From Opitutales bacterium (GTDB lineage: Bacteria; Verrucomicrobiota; Verrucomicrobiia; Opitutales; Seribacteraceae): 64,000 nt of DNA. Positions 1 through 8,731 of the stretch are shown piece after piece. Every line of letters begins with the position of its first letter. Position 1 is the stretch's first letter. The DNA lies in the NCBI GenBank assembly GCA_028101545.1, contig JAOHKZ010000010.1:1-64000 (forward strand). Reading direction: 5' to 3'. The notes under the pieces were generated by a model that did not search any database, was not told the DNA's origin, and worked only from the letters and a program-made list of their open reading frames with translations. The position numbers and the translations under genes were made by a program.

Positions 1-689
1 CCTTATCCGCTGTAGAATTATTAGAAATTAATCAAAAGTATTCTGAATTAGAGCGTATAACGACTCTTCAAATCGATGAGAAACCAGATGATGTTTCGTT
101 TTACTCGAGGCGAGGAGATGCGCGATTATTTTTGGGGAAATTTTCTGAGTCTCGCCATGATTATGAAAAAATGATCCAATTAAATCCCAAATTAAATGTA
201 TCTCATTGGAGGCTCGGGATTGCATACTTTTATCTTTCCGATTTCAGTAAGGCAGCAGCCCAATTTGAAATTTATCATCAATATGATCAGGTGGACCGCG
301 AAAATGGGATTTGGAGATTCATGTCCCAGTTTAAAGAACATGGACTGGAATATGCCCGCAAGCGATTATTGATTTATGATAAAGACGATCGACCTCCTTA
401 TCCATGGTTGTATTTAATGTTCGCTGGAGTTCTATCTCCGGACGCGGTTTTTCAAAAAATTAAAGAAGAGGTTTTTCCTAATAGATATGAAACTCGTGTT
501 CTGTTTCATGCTAATTTATATGTGGGCATATATTTGGAGTTAACAGGGAGTTCTCCAAATAAAGCACTCCAATATTTGTCAAGAGCAGTAAGGAATGAAT
601 ACGGGAAGTCTACGGGTACTTACATGTGGCAAGTCGCTCGTTTACATCATTCAAAACTCCTTGATTCCATTAAGAAAAGTAGAAATTAA
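1..689 (+). CDS. TPR-repeat protein, 5' end outside window
   Basis: The frame is open from base 3 to the stop at 687-689, so this is the C-terminal 228 residues of a longer protein. At least two tetratricopeptide units are visible: one around the RRGDARLFLGKFSESRHDYE stretch and the next around WRLGIAYFYLSDFSKAAAQF, with the usual Gly/Ala/Tyr spacing. A later helical part (ALQYLSRAV) looks like a degenerate third unit. TPR arrays are protein-interaction scaffolds; the layout recalls NlpI-like envelope proteins, but the N-terminus that would show a signal or lipobox is missing. The gene converges on the next one with a 7-bp gap. Function beyond TPR scaffold is not supported. Confidence 0.8.
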   Translation, partial: LSAVELLEINQKYSELERITTLQIDEKPDDVSFYSRRGDARLFLGKFSESRHDYEKMIQLNPKLNVSHWRLGIAYFYLSDFSKAAAQFEIYHQYDQVDRENGIWRFMSQFKEHGLEYARKRLLIYDKDDRPPYPWLYLMFAGVLSPDAVFQKIKEEVFPNRYETRVLFHANLYVGIYLELTGSSPNKALQYLSRAVRNEYGKSTGTYMWQVARLHHSKLLDSIKKSRN

Positions 690-709
690 ATTTATGTTAA
701 TTTAATTTC
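682..709. terminator. Symmetric hairpin between convergent genes
   Basis: A perfect 11-bp inverted repeat (GAAATTAAATT and AATTTAATTTC) with a 6-nt loop overlaps the stop codons of both convergent genes. The stem is nearly all A/T and no long U tract follows, so it is a weak candidate for a bidirectional terminator. It may also be chance symmetry in AT-rich DNA. Confidence 0.35.
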
Positions 710-1380
710 AAGGGTCTTACCCTTGCATGGAAAACGGAAGCACAAATTAAGACAGGAGCGAATAGGTTTAAAATTGGCACAATCCAAATAGTTGCTCCTA
801 GAGTTCCATAAAATGTGAATGATTGTTTATTTGGGGTAAACTCATTCGGTAATCTACAATCAACAATTGTTTTATATTCTTTTCCCAATAAATAACCATT
901 TATAAAAATTTGCATACCAAAGCCTAATGGAGGGAAAAACCATCCGAGGATAAAAAGGGGGGTAGCAATTAAATTTACAGCCAAACTTAAAAAAATAAGG
1001 CGAGTCGAAAATATGACGGAGGTAAGTATTTTTGGAGCCGGTTTAAGGGAAATATTTGGATAATGTTTTTCTTTTATTGCGTCGATAATATCATCTATAA
1101 AGAGACCGAGGAATCCAGCCTGAATGGACCCGAAGAAAAAGAAACCTAATATAAATAAAAAAACTGAAATTATAATTCTAACCAATATTTTGAACCAAGA
1201 TTCCTCCTCTAGAAAATCAAAGTATGAAATCAAGTAATCAAAGATCCAACCACCGGTTGAATAACCTAAGAGTAGAAATATGAGCAGAACTACTGAGGTC
1301 AGTAGAGTTGACCAGATAACAGGTTTCCAAATCCGACGATCACTTATTTGTTTAAATGAGAGTATGTAATCTTGAATCAT
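697..1380 (-). CDS. EI24/CysZ-like integral membrane protein
   Basis: A 227-residue protein with four or more hydrophobic segments (about residues 20-42, 65-90, 118-140 and 195-215). The layout matches the EI24 (PF07264) family, which includes the CysZ sulfate permease: an N-terminal hinge before the first TM, a glycine-rich FFFFGSIQAGFLGLFIDDII segment, and a late WFFPPLGFGMQIFINGYLLG segment where the family usually carries its most conserved block. It starts at ATG 1380 and is divergent from the topoisomerase operon across a 130-bp spacer. Sulfate transport cannot be claimed from sequence alone, since many EI24 members have no assigned substrate. Confidence 0.75.
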   Translation of the reverse strand: MIQDYILSFKQISDRRIWKPVIWSTLLTSVVLLIFLLLGYSTGGWIFDYLISYFDFLEEESWFKILVRIIISVFLFILGFFFFGSIQAGFLGLFIDDIIDAIKEKHYPNISLKPAPKILTSVIFSTRLIFLSLAVNLIATPLFILGWFFPPLGFGMQIFINGYLLGKEYKTIVDCRLPNEFTPNKQSFTFYGTLGATIWIVPILNLFAPVLICASVFHARVRPLKLN

Positions 1381-1510
1381 AAAAAATCAGCCTTACTATT
1401 AAAATTGAAAACTTGTTTGAAAAGAATTTTGTGTGGAATGTATTTTTCCTGTGGACAAACACTAATCTTCTTTCCATAACATAATAAGGTGGAATGGATC
1501 AAAGGGAAAT

Positions 1511-3442
1511 ATGGCGGAACATAATTATACAGCAGACAGTATAAAATCGCTCGATTGGAAAGAGCACATACGTCTCAGACCAGGGATGTATATTGGTAAG
1601 TTGGGCGATGGTTCATCTGATGATGATGGAATCTATGTCTTGTTAAAGGAAGTCTTAGATAATTGTATCGATGAATTTGTCATGGGTTTTGGCAAGCAGA
1701 TTGATATTGAATGCGATGGTCAAAATGTAATTGTTCGGGATCATGGTAGGGGTATTCCTTTGGAGAAACTATTAGATTGTTCGTCTAAAATTAATACCGG
1801 GGCAAAGTATGATTCTGAAGCTTTTAAGAAATCTGTTGGTTTAAACGGAGTGGGAATTAAAGCGGTAAATGCCTTGTCCACCAAGTTTGACATTCAATCT
1901 TTTCGTGAGGGTGAGACTCGAAGGATTGAATATTCCTGTGGAGAACCGCAGGTTATCGATAAAAAAAATAAAGCGACGAAAGAGGAAAATGGTACCTTAA
2001 TTACTTTCACGCCGGATGTTGCGATGTTTAAAAAATATCGTTACAGAAATGAATTTGTTGAGCGTATGATGCGTTATTATTCATACCTTAATAAAGGATT
2101 AACTATTCGTTACAATGGTAAGCGTTTTCGATCCAAGGATGGATTGAAGGACTTGCTTGAAGAGAACCTTGCAGAAGAACCACTTTATCCATTTATCCAT
2201 TTAGAGGGGAATGATATCGAGGTTGCCTTTACTCACATTGAACAGTACGGGGAGGACTACTTCACCTTTGTAAACGGACAACACACCACCCAGGGAGGCA
2301 CACATCAGGCCGCATTTCGGGAAGGGATTGTTAAAACCATTCGTGAGTTTACAAAAAAGAATTTTGATGCTCCCGATATTCGTAGTGGGTTGGTCGCAGC
2401 AATTTCGGTTAAAGTACAGGAGCCCGTTTTTGAATCCCAAACAAAAACAAAACTTGGCTCTCTCACCATGGCACCTGAAGGTGAATCGGTTCGTTCATTT
2501 ATTGGTAACTTCCTTAAGGAAAAACTCGATAATTTTTTGCACAAAAATCCGCAAACTGCCGAAGCTTTACAGAATAAAATTCAGAGAAGTGAGCGGGAAA
2601 GAAAAGAACTTAAGGGTATTCAAAAAATTGCCCGGGAACGAGCAAAGAAAAGTAAAGTACACAATCGTAAACTACGTGATTGTCGCGTGCATTTAAATAC
2701 CAAAGATAAAAATCGTTTTAAAAGTACACTTTTTATAACGGAAGGGGATTCAGCAAGTGGATCTATTACTAAGGCTAGGGATGTTCAGTTTCAGGCAGTT
2801 TTTAGTTTGAAAGGTAAGCCACTTAATTCATTCGGTTTAACCCGTAAAGTAGTGTACGAAAATGAAGAATTTAATCTAATCCAAGCAGCCCTTGGAATTG
2901 AGGAAGACCTTGAAGATTTATGTTACAATCAAGTGGTCATTGCCACCGATGCGGATGTGGATGGTATGCATATTCGTCTTTTGTTAATTACTTTCTTTTT
3001 GCAATTCTTTCCTGAATTGATTCGTCAAGGGCATCTATTTGTTTTGCAAACCCCTTTGTTTCGCGTTCGAAATAAGAAGTCTACCCTCTATTGTTACGAC
3101 GACGCTGAACGTGAGGCAGCAATAAAAACGCTCGGTAAAAACCCTGAGATAACTCGTTTTAAGGGCTTGGGAGAAATTTCTCCTGATGAATTCAAACATT
3201 TTATTGCGGAGGATATACGTTTAGACCCTGTTAAGATTGATGCCCACGAATCCATCAAGGAGATGCTTAAGTTTTTCATGGGTAAAAACACTCCAGAAAG
3301 GCAACAGTATATTATTCGAAACCTTCGTTATGAATTGGATATCGTAGAAAAAGAAAAGAAAAATTCTGAGGATGAAAAATCCAACGGTAAGAAGGTTGAT
3401 TCTCCAAGACCTGAAATTGTAGCTGATAGTGAGGCTGCTTAA
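1511..3442 (+). CDS. parE: Type IIA DNA topoisomerase subunit B (ParE/GyrB-like)
   Basis: A 643-residue ATPase subunit of a type IIA topoisomerase. Visible motifs: RPGMYIG at residues 23-29; the GHKL ATPase N-box in [10 protein letters not shown] (Glu47, Asp50, Asn51); DHGRGIP near 77-83; [14 protein letters not shown] (ATP lid); the TOPRIM glutamate in TEGDSASG near 411; and the metal-binding DADVDGMH near 480. The length suits the compact ParE type found in Bacteroidetes and relatives, without the insertion seen in E. coli GyrB. A purine-rich AAAGGGAAAT precedes ATG 1511. The A subunit follows 22 bp downstream, so the two are probably co-transcribed and form a heterotetramer. Naming it ParE, not GyrB, rests on the acidic-tailed ParC-like partner and is moderately certain. 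Confidence 0.95.
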   Translation: MAEHNYTADSIKSLDWKEHIRLRPGMYIGKLGDGSSDDDGIYVLLKEVLDNCIDEFVMGFGKQIDIECDGQNVIVRDHGRGIPLEKLLDCSSKINTGAKYDSEAFKKSVGLNGVGIKAVNALSTKFDIQSFREGETRRIEYSCGEPQVIDKKNKATKEENGTLITFTPDVAMFKKYRYRNEFVERMMRYYSYLNKGLTIRYNGKRFRSKDGLKDLLEENLAEEPLYPFIHLEGNDIEVAFTHIEQYGEDYFTFVNGQHTTQGGTHQAAFREGIVKTIREFTKKNFDAPDIRSGLVAAISVKVQEPVFESQTKTKLGSLTMAPEGESVRSFIGNFLKEKLDNFLHKNPQTAEALQNKIQRSERERKELKGIQKIARERAKKSKVHNRKLRDCRVHLNTKDKNRFKSTLFITEGDSASGSITKARDVQFQAVFSLKGKPLNSFGLTRKVVYENEEFNLIQAALGIEEDLEDLCYNQVVIATDADVDGMHIRLLLITFFLQFFPELIRQGHLFVLQTPLFRVRNKKSTLYCYDDAEREAAIKTLGKNPEITRFKGLGEISPDEFKHFIAEDIRLDPVKIDAHESIKEMLKFFMGKNTPERQQYIIRNLRYELDIVEKEKKNSEDEKSNGKKVDSPRPEIVADSEAA

Positions 3443-3464
3443 GAAAATTAATTTCTGAAGTAGT

Positions 3465-5768
3465 ATGGCTGACAAAGAAAAAGATTCAGAAAAAGATCAG
3501 GAAGAAGAAGTTCAGGTGGACGAGGAATCTTCAACTGAGACACAAATTACTGTTCGAAGGTTTGATCCCGAAGCACTCCTGTCCGATGATGTTGCAAATA
3601 GAGATGCCGATGATGCGATATATGTTGATGACATGTATGGCGATTGGTTTTTGGATTATGCGTCTTATGTAATCCTTGAACGAGCTGTTCCGCATGCAGA
3701 TGATGGATTGAAGCCTGTTCAGAGAAGGATTCTGCATTCAATGCGCGAATTGGAAGATGGTCGTTATAATAAAGTGGCTAATGTGATTGGGAACACGATG
3801 AAATATCATCCGCATGGGGATGCTTCCATTGGAGATGCCATGATTCAACTTGGCCAAAAAGATCTACTGATTGACATGCAGGGAAATTGGGGGAATTTAT
3901 TAACTGGTGATTCAGCCGCTGCTCCTCGTTATATAGAAGCTCGGCTCACGCCGTTTGCTTTGGAAGTAATTTTTAGTCCTAAGGTTACCACATGGGCATC
4001 ATCATATGATGGGCGGAATAAAGAACCTGTTACTTTTCCAGTAAAGTTTCCTCTTTTACTTGCACAGGGAGCAGAAGGGATTGCCGTAGGTCTTTCAACC
4101 AAGATCCTGCCACATAATTTTAATGAGATTATTGATGCTTTAATCGATGCACTCCGTAAAAATCCGATTAATCTACTTCCGGATTTTCATCAGGGGGGAA
4201 TAGCCGATTGTACCGACTACAATGGGGGTGCAAGGGGAGGACGAGTTCGCGTGCGTGCTCGTATGGAGAAGGTAAAAAAACATCTTCTTAAAATCACCGA
4301 AATTCCTTTTGGCACAACAACCACAAGTCTTATTGATTCTATTCTTTCAGCGAACGACAAAAGCAAAATTAAGATTTCTAAGATTGAAGACAACACCGCA
4401 GAATTTGTGGAAATTTTGATTCATTTGCCTTCGACTGTTTCAGCCGATGAAATTTTGCCCGCTTTGTATGCATTTACTGACTGCGAAGTGAGTTTAGCTC
4501 CGAATGCATGTGTCATACAAAATAACCATCCTCAATTTCTTTCTGTAAATGACTTAATCAAATCGGCTGCATTCCTGACCCGAGACCTCTTGCAACAAGA
4601 ACTCGAGATCAAGTTGGGTGAATTACAGGAAAAGTGGCACTTTGCATCGCTTGAGAAAATTTTTATCGAGAAAAGAATTTACCGGGATATTGAAAAAGAA
4701 GAAACTTGGGATGGAGTTATAGCTGCGGTTGATAAAGGACTTAAACCTTATCTGAAATTATTTCATCGAGCCATCATTGAGGATGATATTTTACGCCTGC
4801 TTGAAATTAAGATTAAAAGAATTTCTAAATACGATTCTTTTCGGGCAGATGAGTTAATTAAAGGGTTTGAGGATGAGATTGAAGAAGTAAAAGCCCACCT
4901 TAGCCAAATTACCAGATTCGCAATTCGCTACTTCAAGGAATTGATGAAAAAGTACGGAAAGGGTCGCGAGCGTAAGACTGAATTAAGTGTTAATGATCAA
5001 GGTGAATTAGTTGCGTTTGATAAAATTGTTGCGTCAAAAGTCGTAGTTGCCAGTGAGACATTGTATATAAATCGTAAGGATGGTTTTGCCGGATATGCCC
5101 TTAAGAAAGATGAAGCGATTGAGAAATGTTCTGATTTGGATGATGTAATTATAATCGGCAAAGATGGAATTATGAAAGTGATGAAAATTGCTGATAAAAT
5201 GTTTGTGGGCAAAAATCCGTTGAGAGTTTCAGTTTTTCGAAGAGATGATCAAAAAGTTTATAATATGGTTTATCGAGATGGAAGTTCAGGTAGGTTGTAT
5301 GCCAAAAAGTTTAAGATCGGTGGAGTAACTCGAGATAAAGAATATCCCCTTTTTAAGGCACATTCTAAAAGTAGAATTTTTTACTTTTCAGTTCATGATT
5401 CTGAAAAGAAAAATAGTCGTATTTTAGTTCATATTGATCCTGATTTGAAAAGGGTTCGTGAAAAAGTGATCGAATTTGATTTCTCTTGGCTAGAGATCCA
5501 AGGAAGGTCAGTAAAGGGTAGCACCCTTACTGCCCACAAGGTTGACCGTGTAGTTAATGCGCCAAAAGGGGAAGATTCTGAAACACCTGAAAAGCCAGTG
5601 AATGATAGAGGAACTGAAAAAGATTCTGTTCAAGAAAAGAAAAAAGTTGCAAAAGCTGACGAAGATTCCGAAACGCTTGCCGTGGATAATGAAGCACCTG
5701 TAGAGGAACAGCAAAGTTCCGATTCTCCTCAAAAAGATCAGGTAACCTTCGATTTTGAAGATAATTGA
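3465..5768 (+). CDS. parC: Type IIA DNA topoisomerase subunit A (ParC/GyrA-like)
   Basis: A 767-residue cleavage-religation subunit. The catalytic tyrosine is Tyr156 in AAPRYIEARL, preceded by the winged-helix recognition region KYHPHGDASIGDAMIQLGQ (His115-Gly118). The coiled-coil gate runs about residues 360-500, followed by a short CTD with beta-propeller-like strands (KDGFAGYALKKDE, KDGIMKVMKI). Both ends are highly acidic/polar: residues 1-30 and about 695-767 are rich in Glu, Asp, Lys and Ser and probably disordered. The position equal to E. coli GyrA Ser83 is Ala120, with Asp124 at the GyrA Asp87 position. It follows the B subunit by 22 bp and precedes the next gene by 45 bp, consistent with one plus-strand operon. 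Confidence 0.93.
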   Translation: MADKEKDSEKDQEEEVQVDEESSTETQITVRRFDPEALLSDDVANRDADDAIYVDDMYGDWFLDYASYVILERAVPHADDGLKPVQRRILHSMRELEDGRYNKVANVIGNTMKYHPHGDASIGDAMIQLGQKDLLIDMQGNWGNLLTGDSAAAPRYIEARLTPFALEVIFSPKVTTWASSYDGRNKEPVTFPVKFPLLLAQGAEGIAVGLSTKILPHNFNEIIDALIDALRKNPINLLPDFHQGGIADCTDYNGGARGGRVRVRARMEKVKKHLLKITEIPFGTTTTSLIDSILSANDKSKIKISKIEDNTAEFVEILIHLPSTVSADEILPALYAFTDCEVSLAPNACVIQNNHPQFLSVNDLIKSAAFLTRDLLQQELEIKLGELQEKWHFASLEKIFIEKRIYRDIEKEETWDGVIAAVDKGLKPYLKLFHRAIIEDDILRLLEIKIKRISKYDSFRADELIKGFEDEIEEVKAHLSQITRFAIRYFKELMKKYGKGRERKTELSVNDQGELVAFDKIVASKVVVASETLYINRKDGFAGYALKKDEAIEKCSDLDDVIIIGKDGIMKVMKIADKMFVGKNPLRVSVFRRDDQKVYNMVYRDGSSGRLYAKKFKIGGVTRDKEYPLFKAHSKSRIFYFSVHDSEKKNSRILVHIDPDLKRVREKVIEFDFSWLEIQGRSVKGSTLTAHKVDRVVNAPKGEDSETPEKPVNDRGTEKDSVQEKKKVAKADEDSETLAVDNEAPVEEQQSSDSPQKDQVTFDFEDN

Positions 5769-5813
5769 TTCGGGTATCAGGTTGAGATTAATACCTCAGC
5801 ATTGAAAGAATGA

Positions 5814-6476
5814 GTGATGATTGGGGAATTATCTAAAGAAGAAATTAATCGTAAATTACTTCACTTATTGGCGATCATTCTTCCGATTGTTATTTTTTAT
5901 TTACCTATTGTTTGGGGCATTCATAAGATCTTGGTCTGTTGCCTTATATTTATTCTATTGTTCTTTTCCTTACTTATTGAATATTATCGGTTAAGAGTAT
6001 CATCTTTTGCCCTCTGGTTTACTAATTCTTTTGGTTCGATGATGCGAGCGGAGGAAAAAAATCAGTTAACTGGAGCAACTTATGTATTGGGTGGTTCCTC
6101 AGTTTGCAGTGTAATTTCTCTTTATAATGAAGTTGCTGCAGTTTCATGTTTCCTTTGCTTAACTCTTTTTATACTAGGCGACGCGGTTGCGGCTATAGTT
6201 GGCAAAGCTTTTGGACGAATCAAAGTTGGAAATAAAACAGTTGAAGGTGGTGTTGGATGTTTTTTATTTTGTGTGTTAACGACTGGATTTATTTTTCCTG
6301 TACTTCCAGTATTTACTGAGTTTTGGGGAAGTGACATTTCTGTTTTACAGGTTGTTCTTATATCAGCTTCAATTGCTATTTTGGAATTTTTTCCAATCAA
6401 ATTTAGGGGGTTTATTTTAAATGATAATCTTTATGTTCCGGGACTTAGCAGTGTTATTGCAATAATGATTAGATGA
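5814..6476 (+). CDS. Diacylglycerol/dolichol kinase-like membrane protein (CTP-type)
   Basis: About 220 residues with six or seven hydrophobic segments. The family signature is LTGATYVLGG near residue 85 followed by LGDAVAAIVGKAFGR and KTVEGGVGCF: the CTP-dependent DGK1/SEC59/VTE5 group of lipid-alcohol kinases shares the GDAxAAxxGxxxG...KTxEG pattern. The enzyme would phosphorylate a membrane lipid alcohol such as diacylglycerol or a polyprenol; the substrate is not predictable here. Start options are GTG 5814 or ATG 5817, with weak AAAGA upstream. Its last 8 bases overlap the end of the convergent DUF3293 gene. Confidence 0.75.
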   Translation: MMIGELSKEEINRKLLHLLAIILPIVIFYLPIVWGIHKILVCCLIFILLFFSLLIEYYRLRVSSFALWFTNSFGSMMRAEEKNQLTGATYVLGGSSVCSVISLYNEVAAVSCFLCLTLFILGDAVAAIVGKAFGRIKVGNKTVEGGVGCFLFCVLTTGFIFPVLPVFTEFWGSDISVLQVVLISASIAILEFFPIKFRGFILNDNLYVPGLSSVIAIMIR

Positions 6477-6861
6477 TTTCGATTCGGTTCGTGAATTTTC
6501 CAATATTTAATTTAAAAAGATTTTCACAATAAACGATCTTTAGATTATTATTTTTACACCAAAAAAGAGCTCTTTGTTGAAAGGCTCTGGCAAATCTCAA
6601 ACCTTGATTTAAGGATATATCAATGAGAAAACTTGGTTCTTGGTGTGTTTTTTGCGGAGAGCTTCCGGTTATAAATATTATTTCTTTTCCTAAAGGCTTT
6701 AGAGAGTGGTACAGAAGGCAATTTTTCGCCTTGTTTTCTTTTTCTTTTAATAAATTATCCATTGGATTGTAAGCAGTTATGATTACAAAATTATTTTTTA
6801 ATTTATAAAATTTATTTTGAATTAGAAAAACAGTATTTTTATATTTTTTATTTTCGAACAT
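6469..6861 (-). CDS. DUF3293 family protein
   Basis: A 130-residue protein with the DUF3293 pattern: FVIITAYNP near residue 25, an Asn-Lys-rich spacer (ENKAKNCLLYHSL), TGSSPQKTHQEPSF near 65-78, and a Phe-Gln-Gln-Arg-Ala-Leu-Phe segment near the C-terminus. The molecular function of the family is unknown. ATG 6861 is the only usual start in frame, yet it has no Shine-Dalgarno sequence; a strong AGGAGG lies about 35 nt upstream in front of a four-codon mini-ORF. The gene is convergent with, and overlaps by 8 bp, the lipid-kinase-like gene. Confidence 0.7.
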   Translation of the reverse strand: MFENKKYKNTVFLIQNKFYKLKNNFVIITAYNPMDNLLKEKENKAKNCLLYHSLKPLGKEIIFITGSSPQKTHQEPSFLIDISLNQGLRFARAFQQRALFWCKNNNLKIVYCENLFKLNIGKFTNRIEII

Positions 6862-6862
6862 G

Positions 6863-6899
6863 TTAAAAAATTTATTTTTTAAACATAAAAATGCCTCCT
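6863..6899 (-). promoter_or_regulatory. Leader with strong SD, four-codon mini-ORF and AU palindrome
   Basis: Reading on the minus strand, AGGAGG is followed by ATG TTT AAA AAA TAA (6886 to 6872), then an all-AU 20-bp palindrome (9-bp arms, 6863-6882), then the DUF3293 start at 6861. A ribosome loaded at the strong site would end 10 nt before the real start and could re-initiate. Translational coupling is inference; the mini-ORF may be accidental. Confidence 0.35.
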
Positions 6900-6957
6900 G
6901 CTTTTGCGAGAGATTTTAAAGTATAATTACTGAAATTAAATCAGCGCTGACAATTTT

Positions 6958-7217
6958 TTAGTTAGTATTTTCGATATGGTCTATTTTACCATTTCGGTTG
7001 GTAATGCATACTTTTCTTCCTTTAGATTCCCGTTTGAATTCTTTTGGATCAATTTCCAAAAGTGCTTCAGTGTTGATCGCCCAGTATCAATAGTTTAACC
7101 AATGATTTTATCATGATTTGGGGCTGAACCTTTTGGTGCATAGGCACTAAGAATAGTTGTTTTTTTTATGTGCGAAGTACCCTGTTGGTCAGATGAACGA
7201 AAGAGACTTGACGGGAA
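6958..7217 (-). pseudogene. Decayed 3' remnant of an unidentified gene
   Basis: One minus-strand frame from about 7217 reads SSLFRSSDQQGTSHIKKTTI and then LSAYAPKGSAPNHDKIIG before a stop. The same frame continues after it as TIDTGRST, and from 7086 a different frame takes over with YWAINTEALLEIDPKEFKRE, SKGRKVCITNRNGKIDHIEN and a stop at 6958-6960. Codon use and amino-acid mix look like real protein split by one nonsense and one frameshift change, not random AT-rich sequence. No start codon or upstream part survives before the Gfo/Idh gene. I do not recognise the family. Confidence 0.45.
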
Positions 7218-7222
7218 TTAGT

Positions 7223-8554
7223 TTAGCCAAGCCCTTTTACTTCCCATCCCTTACGATATTTCTTTTTAACGAGAGCGGTCGCTTTTGAATTGTCTTTGAA
7301 AGATAAATTGGGTGCATCCCAAAAAAGTTCTTGCTTGGGAAATCTAGTGGCGATACCACCTAGAAGAACGGTTTCAGTAAGGGGACCGGAATAATCAAAG
7401 TTTGCAGATGGTAAAGGACCTTCACCCCGCACGGCATTGATAAAACTGTGCCAGTGGTGCATTTTTTCAACTATTTCCATTTTATGGTCTTTAAATTTCT
7501 TTTCTGGAAACAACTTAGGCATGCCGACATGGGGAATGAGCATCACTCCTTTTGTTCCTACGACAATGGAGCCTTGGCTAGGGCGTTTTTGACCTTCAAG
7601 TAAATTAATGATTCTTGCCGGTGGTTGTGCAGTTCCGTCATACCAGGTTACGGGTAAGGTCTTGTTCTTCGAATATTGATTACCAGGGAAAGTATAGTGA
7701 ATAACAGCATCAAAACCCCAATTATCATTGTTAGGCTTTGGTCCTTCAGACCTAAGTGAAATGGGATAAGTTAAGCCCAGGGCTTTAAATGTTGGGTCAT
7801 ATATATGACAACCCATATCTCCAAATGTTCCTGTGCCGTAGTCCAAGCGCTTACGCCATTGGCCAGGGTGGTAATATTTACTAATATAATCTGTATATGG
7901 TGCTGGTCCAATCCATGCATCCCAATCAAGCCCTTTGGGAACTGGATCTTTTTTGTTAGGCTTTGAGTTGGCGTCACCCCATCGCTTGCCACTGAAGGAA
8001 TGAGCTTCAACAATTTTTCCGATCACCCCGTCATGAACTAATTTAACCGCAGTTCTGTATTCTTTGGCCGAGTGGATTTGAATCCCCATTTGGGTAACCA
8101 GTTTATTTTCTTTGGCATATTCAGTAAGACGGCGTACTTCAAAAACATCATGTGCGAGTGGTTTTTGGCCATAAACATGCAAGCCCAGTTGCATAGCAGA
8201 CATACCCATGCAGGCATGAACATGGTCGGGGGTGGATACATTAACTGAATCTAGGTTTTTACCTTCCTTGTCGAGCATTTCCCTCCAATCAGAATATACT
8301 TTAGCATCTCGAAGCCTAGCTTGTGCCTGCTTTCTACGGCTTGGGTCAATTTCCGCTACTGCAACAAGGTCAACATGGGGGTGAGTTTTAATTTGCCCAA
8401 GATCAGTCCCTGCCATCCCTGAGCCGCCAAAACTTGCATGGCTAACACGATCATTGGGTGAAGTTTTAGCCCATGACGTTGACGCAATGTAGGGGGCAAA
8501 AATTGCTCCGGAAATTTGTTTAATGTGAGTTCTTCTTGTTGTGGCAGAGTTCAT
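7223..8554 (-). CDS. Gfo/Idh/MocA-family oxidoreductase, Tat-type N-terminus
   Basis: A 443-residue NAD(P)-dependent sugar oxidoreductase relative. The N-terminus TTRRTHIKQISGAIFAPYIA has a twin arginine and hydrophobic stretch like other exported PVC members. A Rossmann glycine motif (FGGSGMAG) follows near residue 43, then VSTPDHVHA, and the catalytic lysine Lys131 in GQKPLAH, where most relatives have EKP. The C-terminal substrate domain holds the Trp- and Gly-rich WDAWIGPAPYTDY and the conserved GDMGCHIYDP. The likely role is periplasmic oxidation or epimerisation of a sugar derivative. The mRNA leader contains CCCTCCTCC just before the start and no SD. Confidence 0.88.
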   Translation of the reverse strand: MNSATTRRTHIKQISGAIFAPYIASTSWAKTSPNDRVSHASFGGSGMAGTDLGQIKTHPHVDLVAVAEIDPSRRKQAQARLRDAKVYSDWREMLDKEGKNLDSVNVSTPDHVHACMGMSAMQLGLHVYGQKPLAHDVFEVRRLTEYAKENKLVTQMGIQIHSAKEYRTAVKLVHDGVIGKIVEAHSFSGKRWGDANSKPNKKDPVPKGLDWDAWIGPAPYTDYISKYYHPGQWRKRLDYGTGTFGDMGCHIYDPTFKALGLTYPISLRSEGPKPNNDNWGFDAVIHYTFPGNQYSKNKTLPVTWYDGTAQPPARIINLLEGQKRPSQGSIVVGTKGVMLIPHVGMPKLFPEKKFKDHKMEIVEKMHHWHSFINAVRGEGPLPSANFDYSGPLTETVLLGGIATRFPKQELFWDAPNLSFKDNSKATALVKKKYRKGWEVKGLG

Positions 8555-8731
8555 TTATGGAGGAGGGAAAGGGTTATTATATGTAGTAACTTAAATCAGA
8601 GCAGATAATTTGCTTAGTCAACAATACTTTAATTTGCATATGAATTTAAAAATAGAAACTAGGTAGTTTGATAGACTTAATTCAAAGAAAATTTTAATCT
8701 TAAATTTTCTTTTCCGTAACCTCTAATAATC

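Larger units (their letters stand above)
6862..7222. other. 361-bp spacer holding a leader and a gene remnant
   Basis: The spacer between the DUF3293 start and the Gfo/Idh stop has no intact gene. It contains the DUF3293 leader near its left end and minus-strand protein-like fragments from about 6958 to 7217, annotated separately. No terminator or repeat was seen. Confidence 0.6.

Noticed and set aside
1450-1458. DnaA-box-like TGTGGACAA in the topoisomerase promoter region
   Set aside because: Single site with one mismatch to the consensus, no cluster and no dnaA or origin features nearby.
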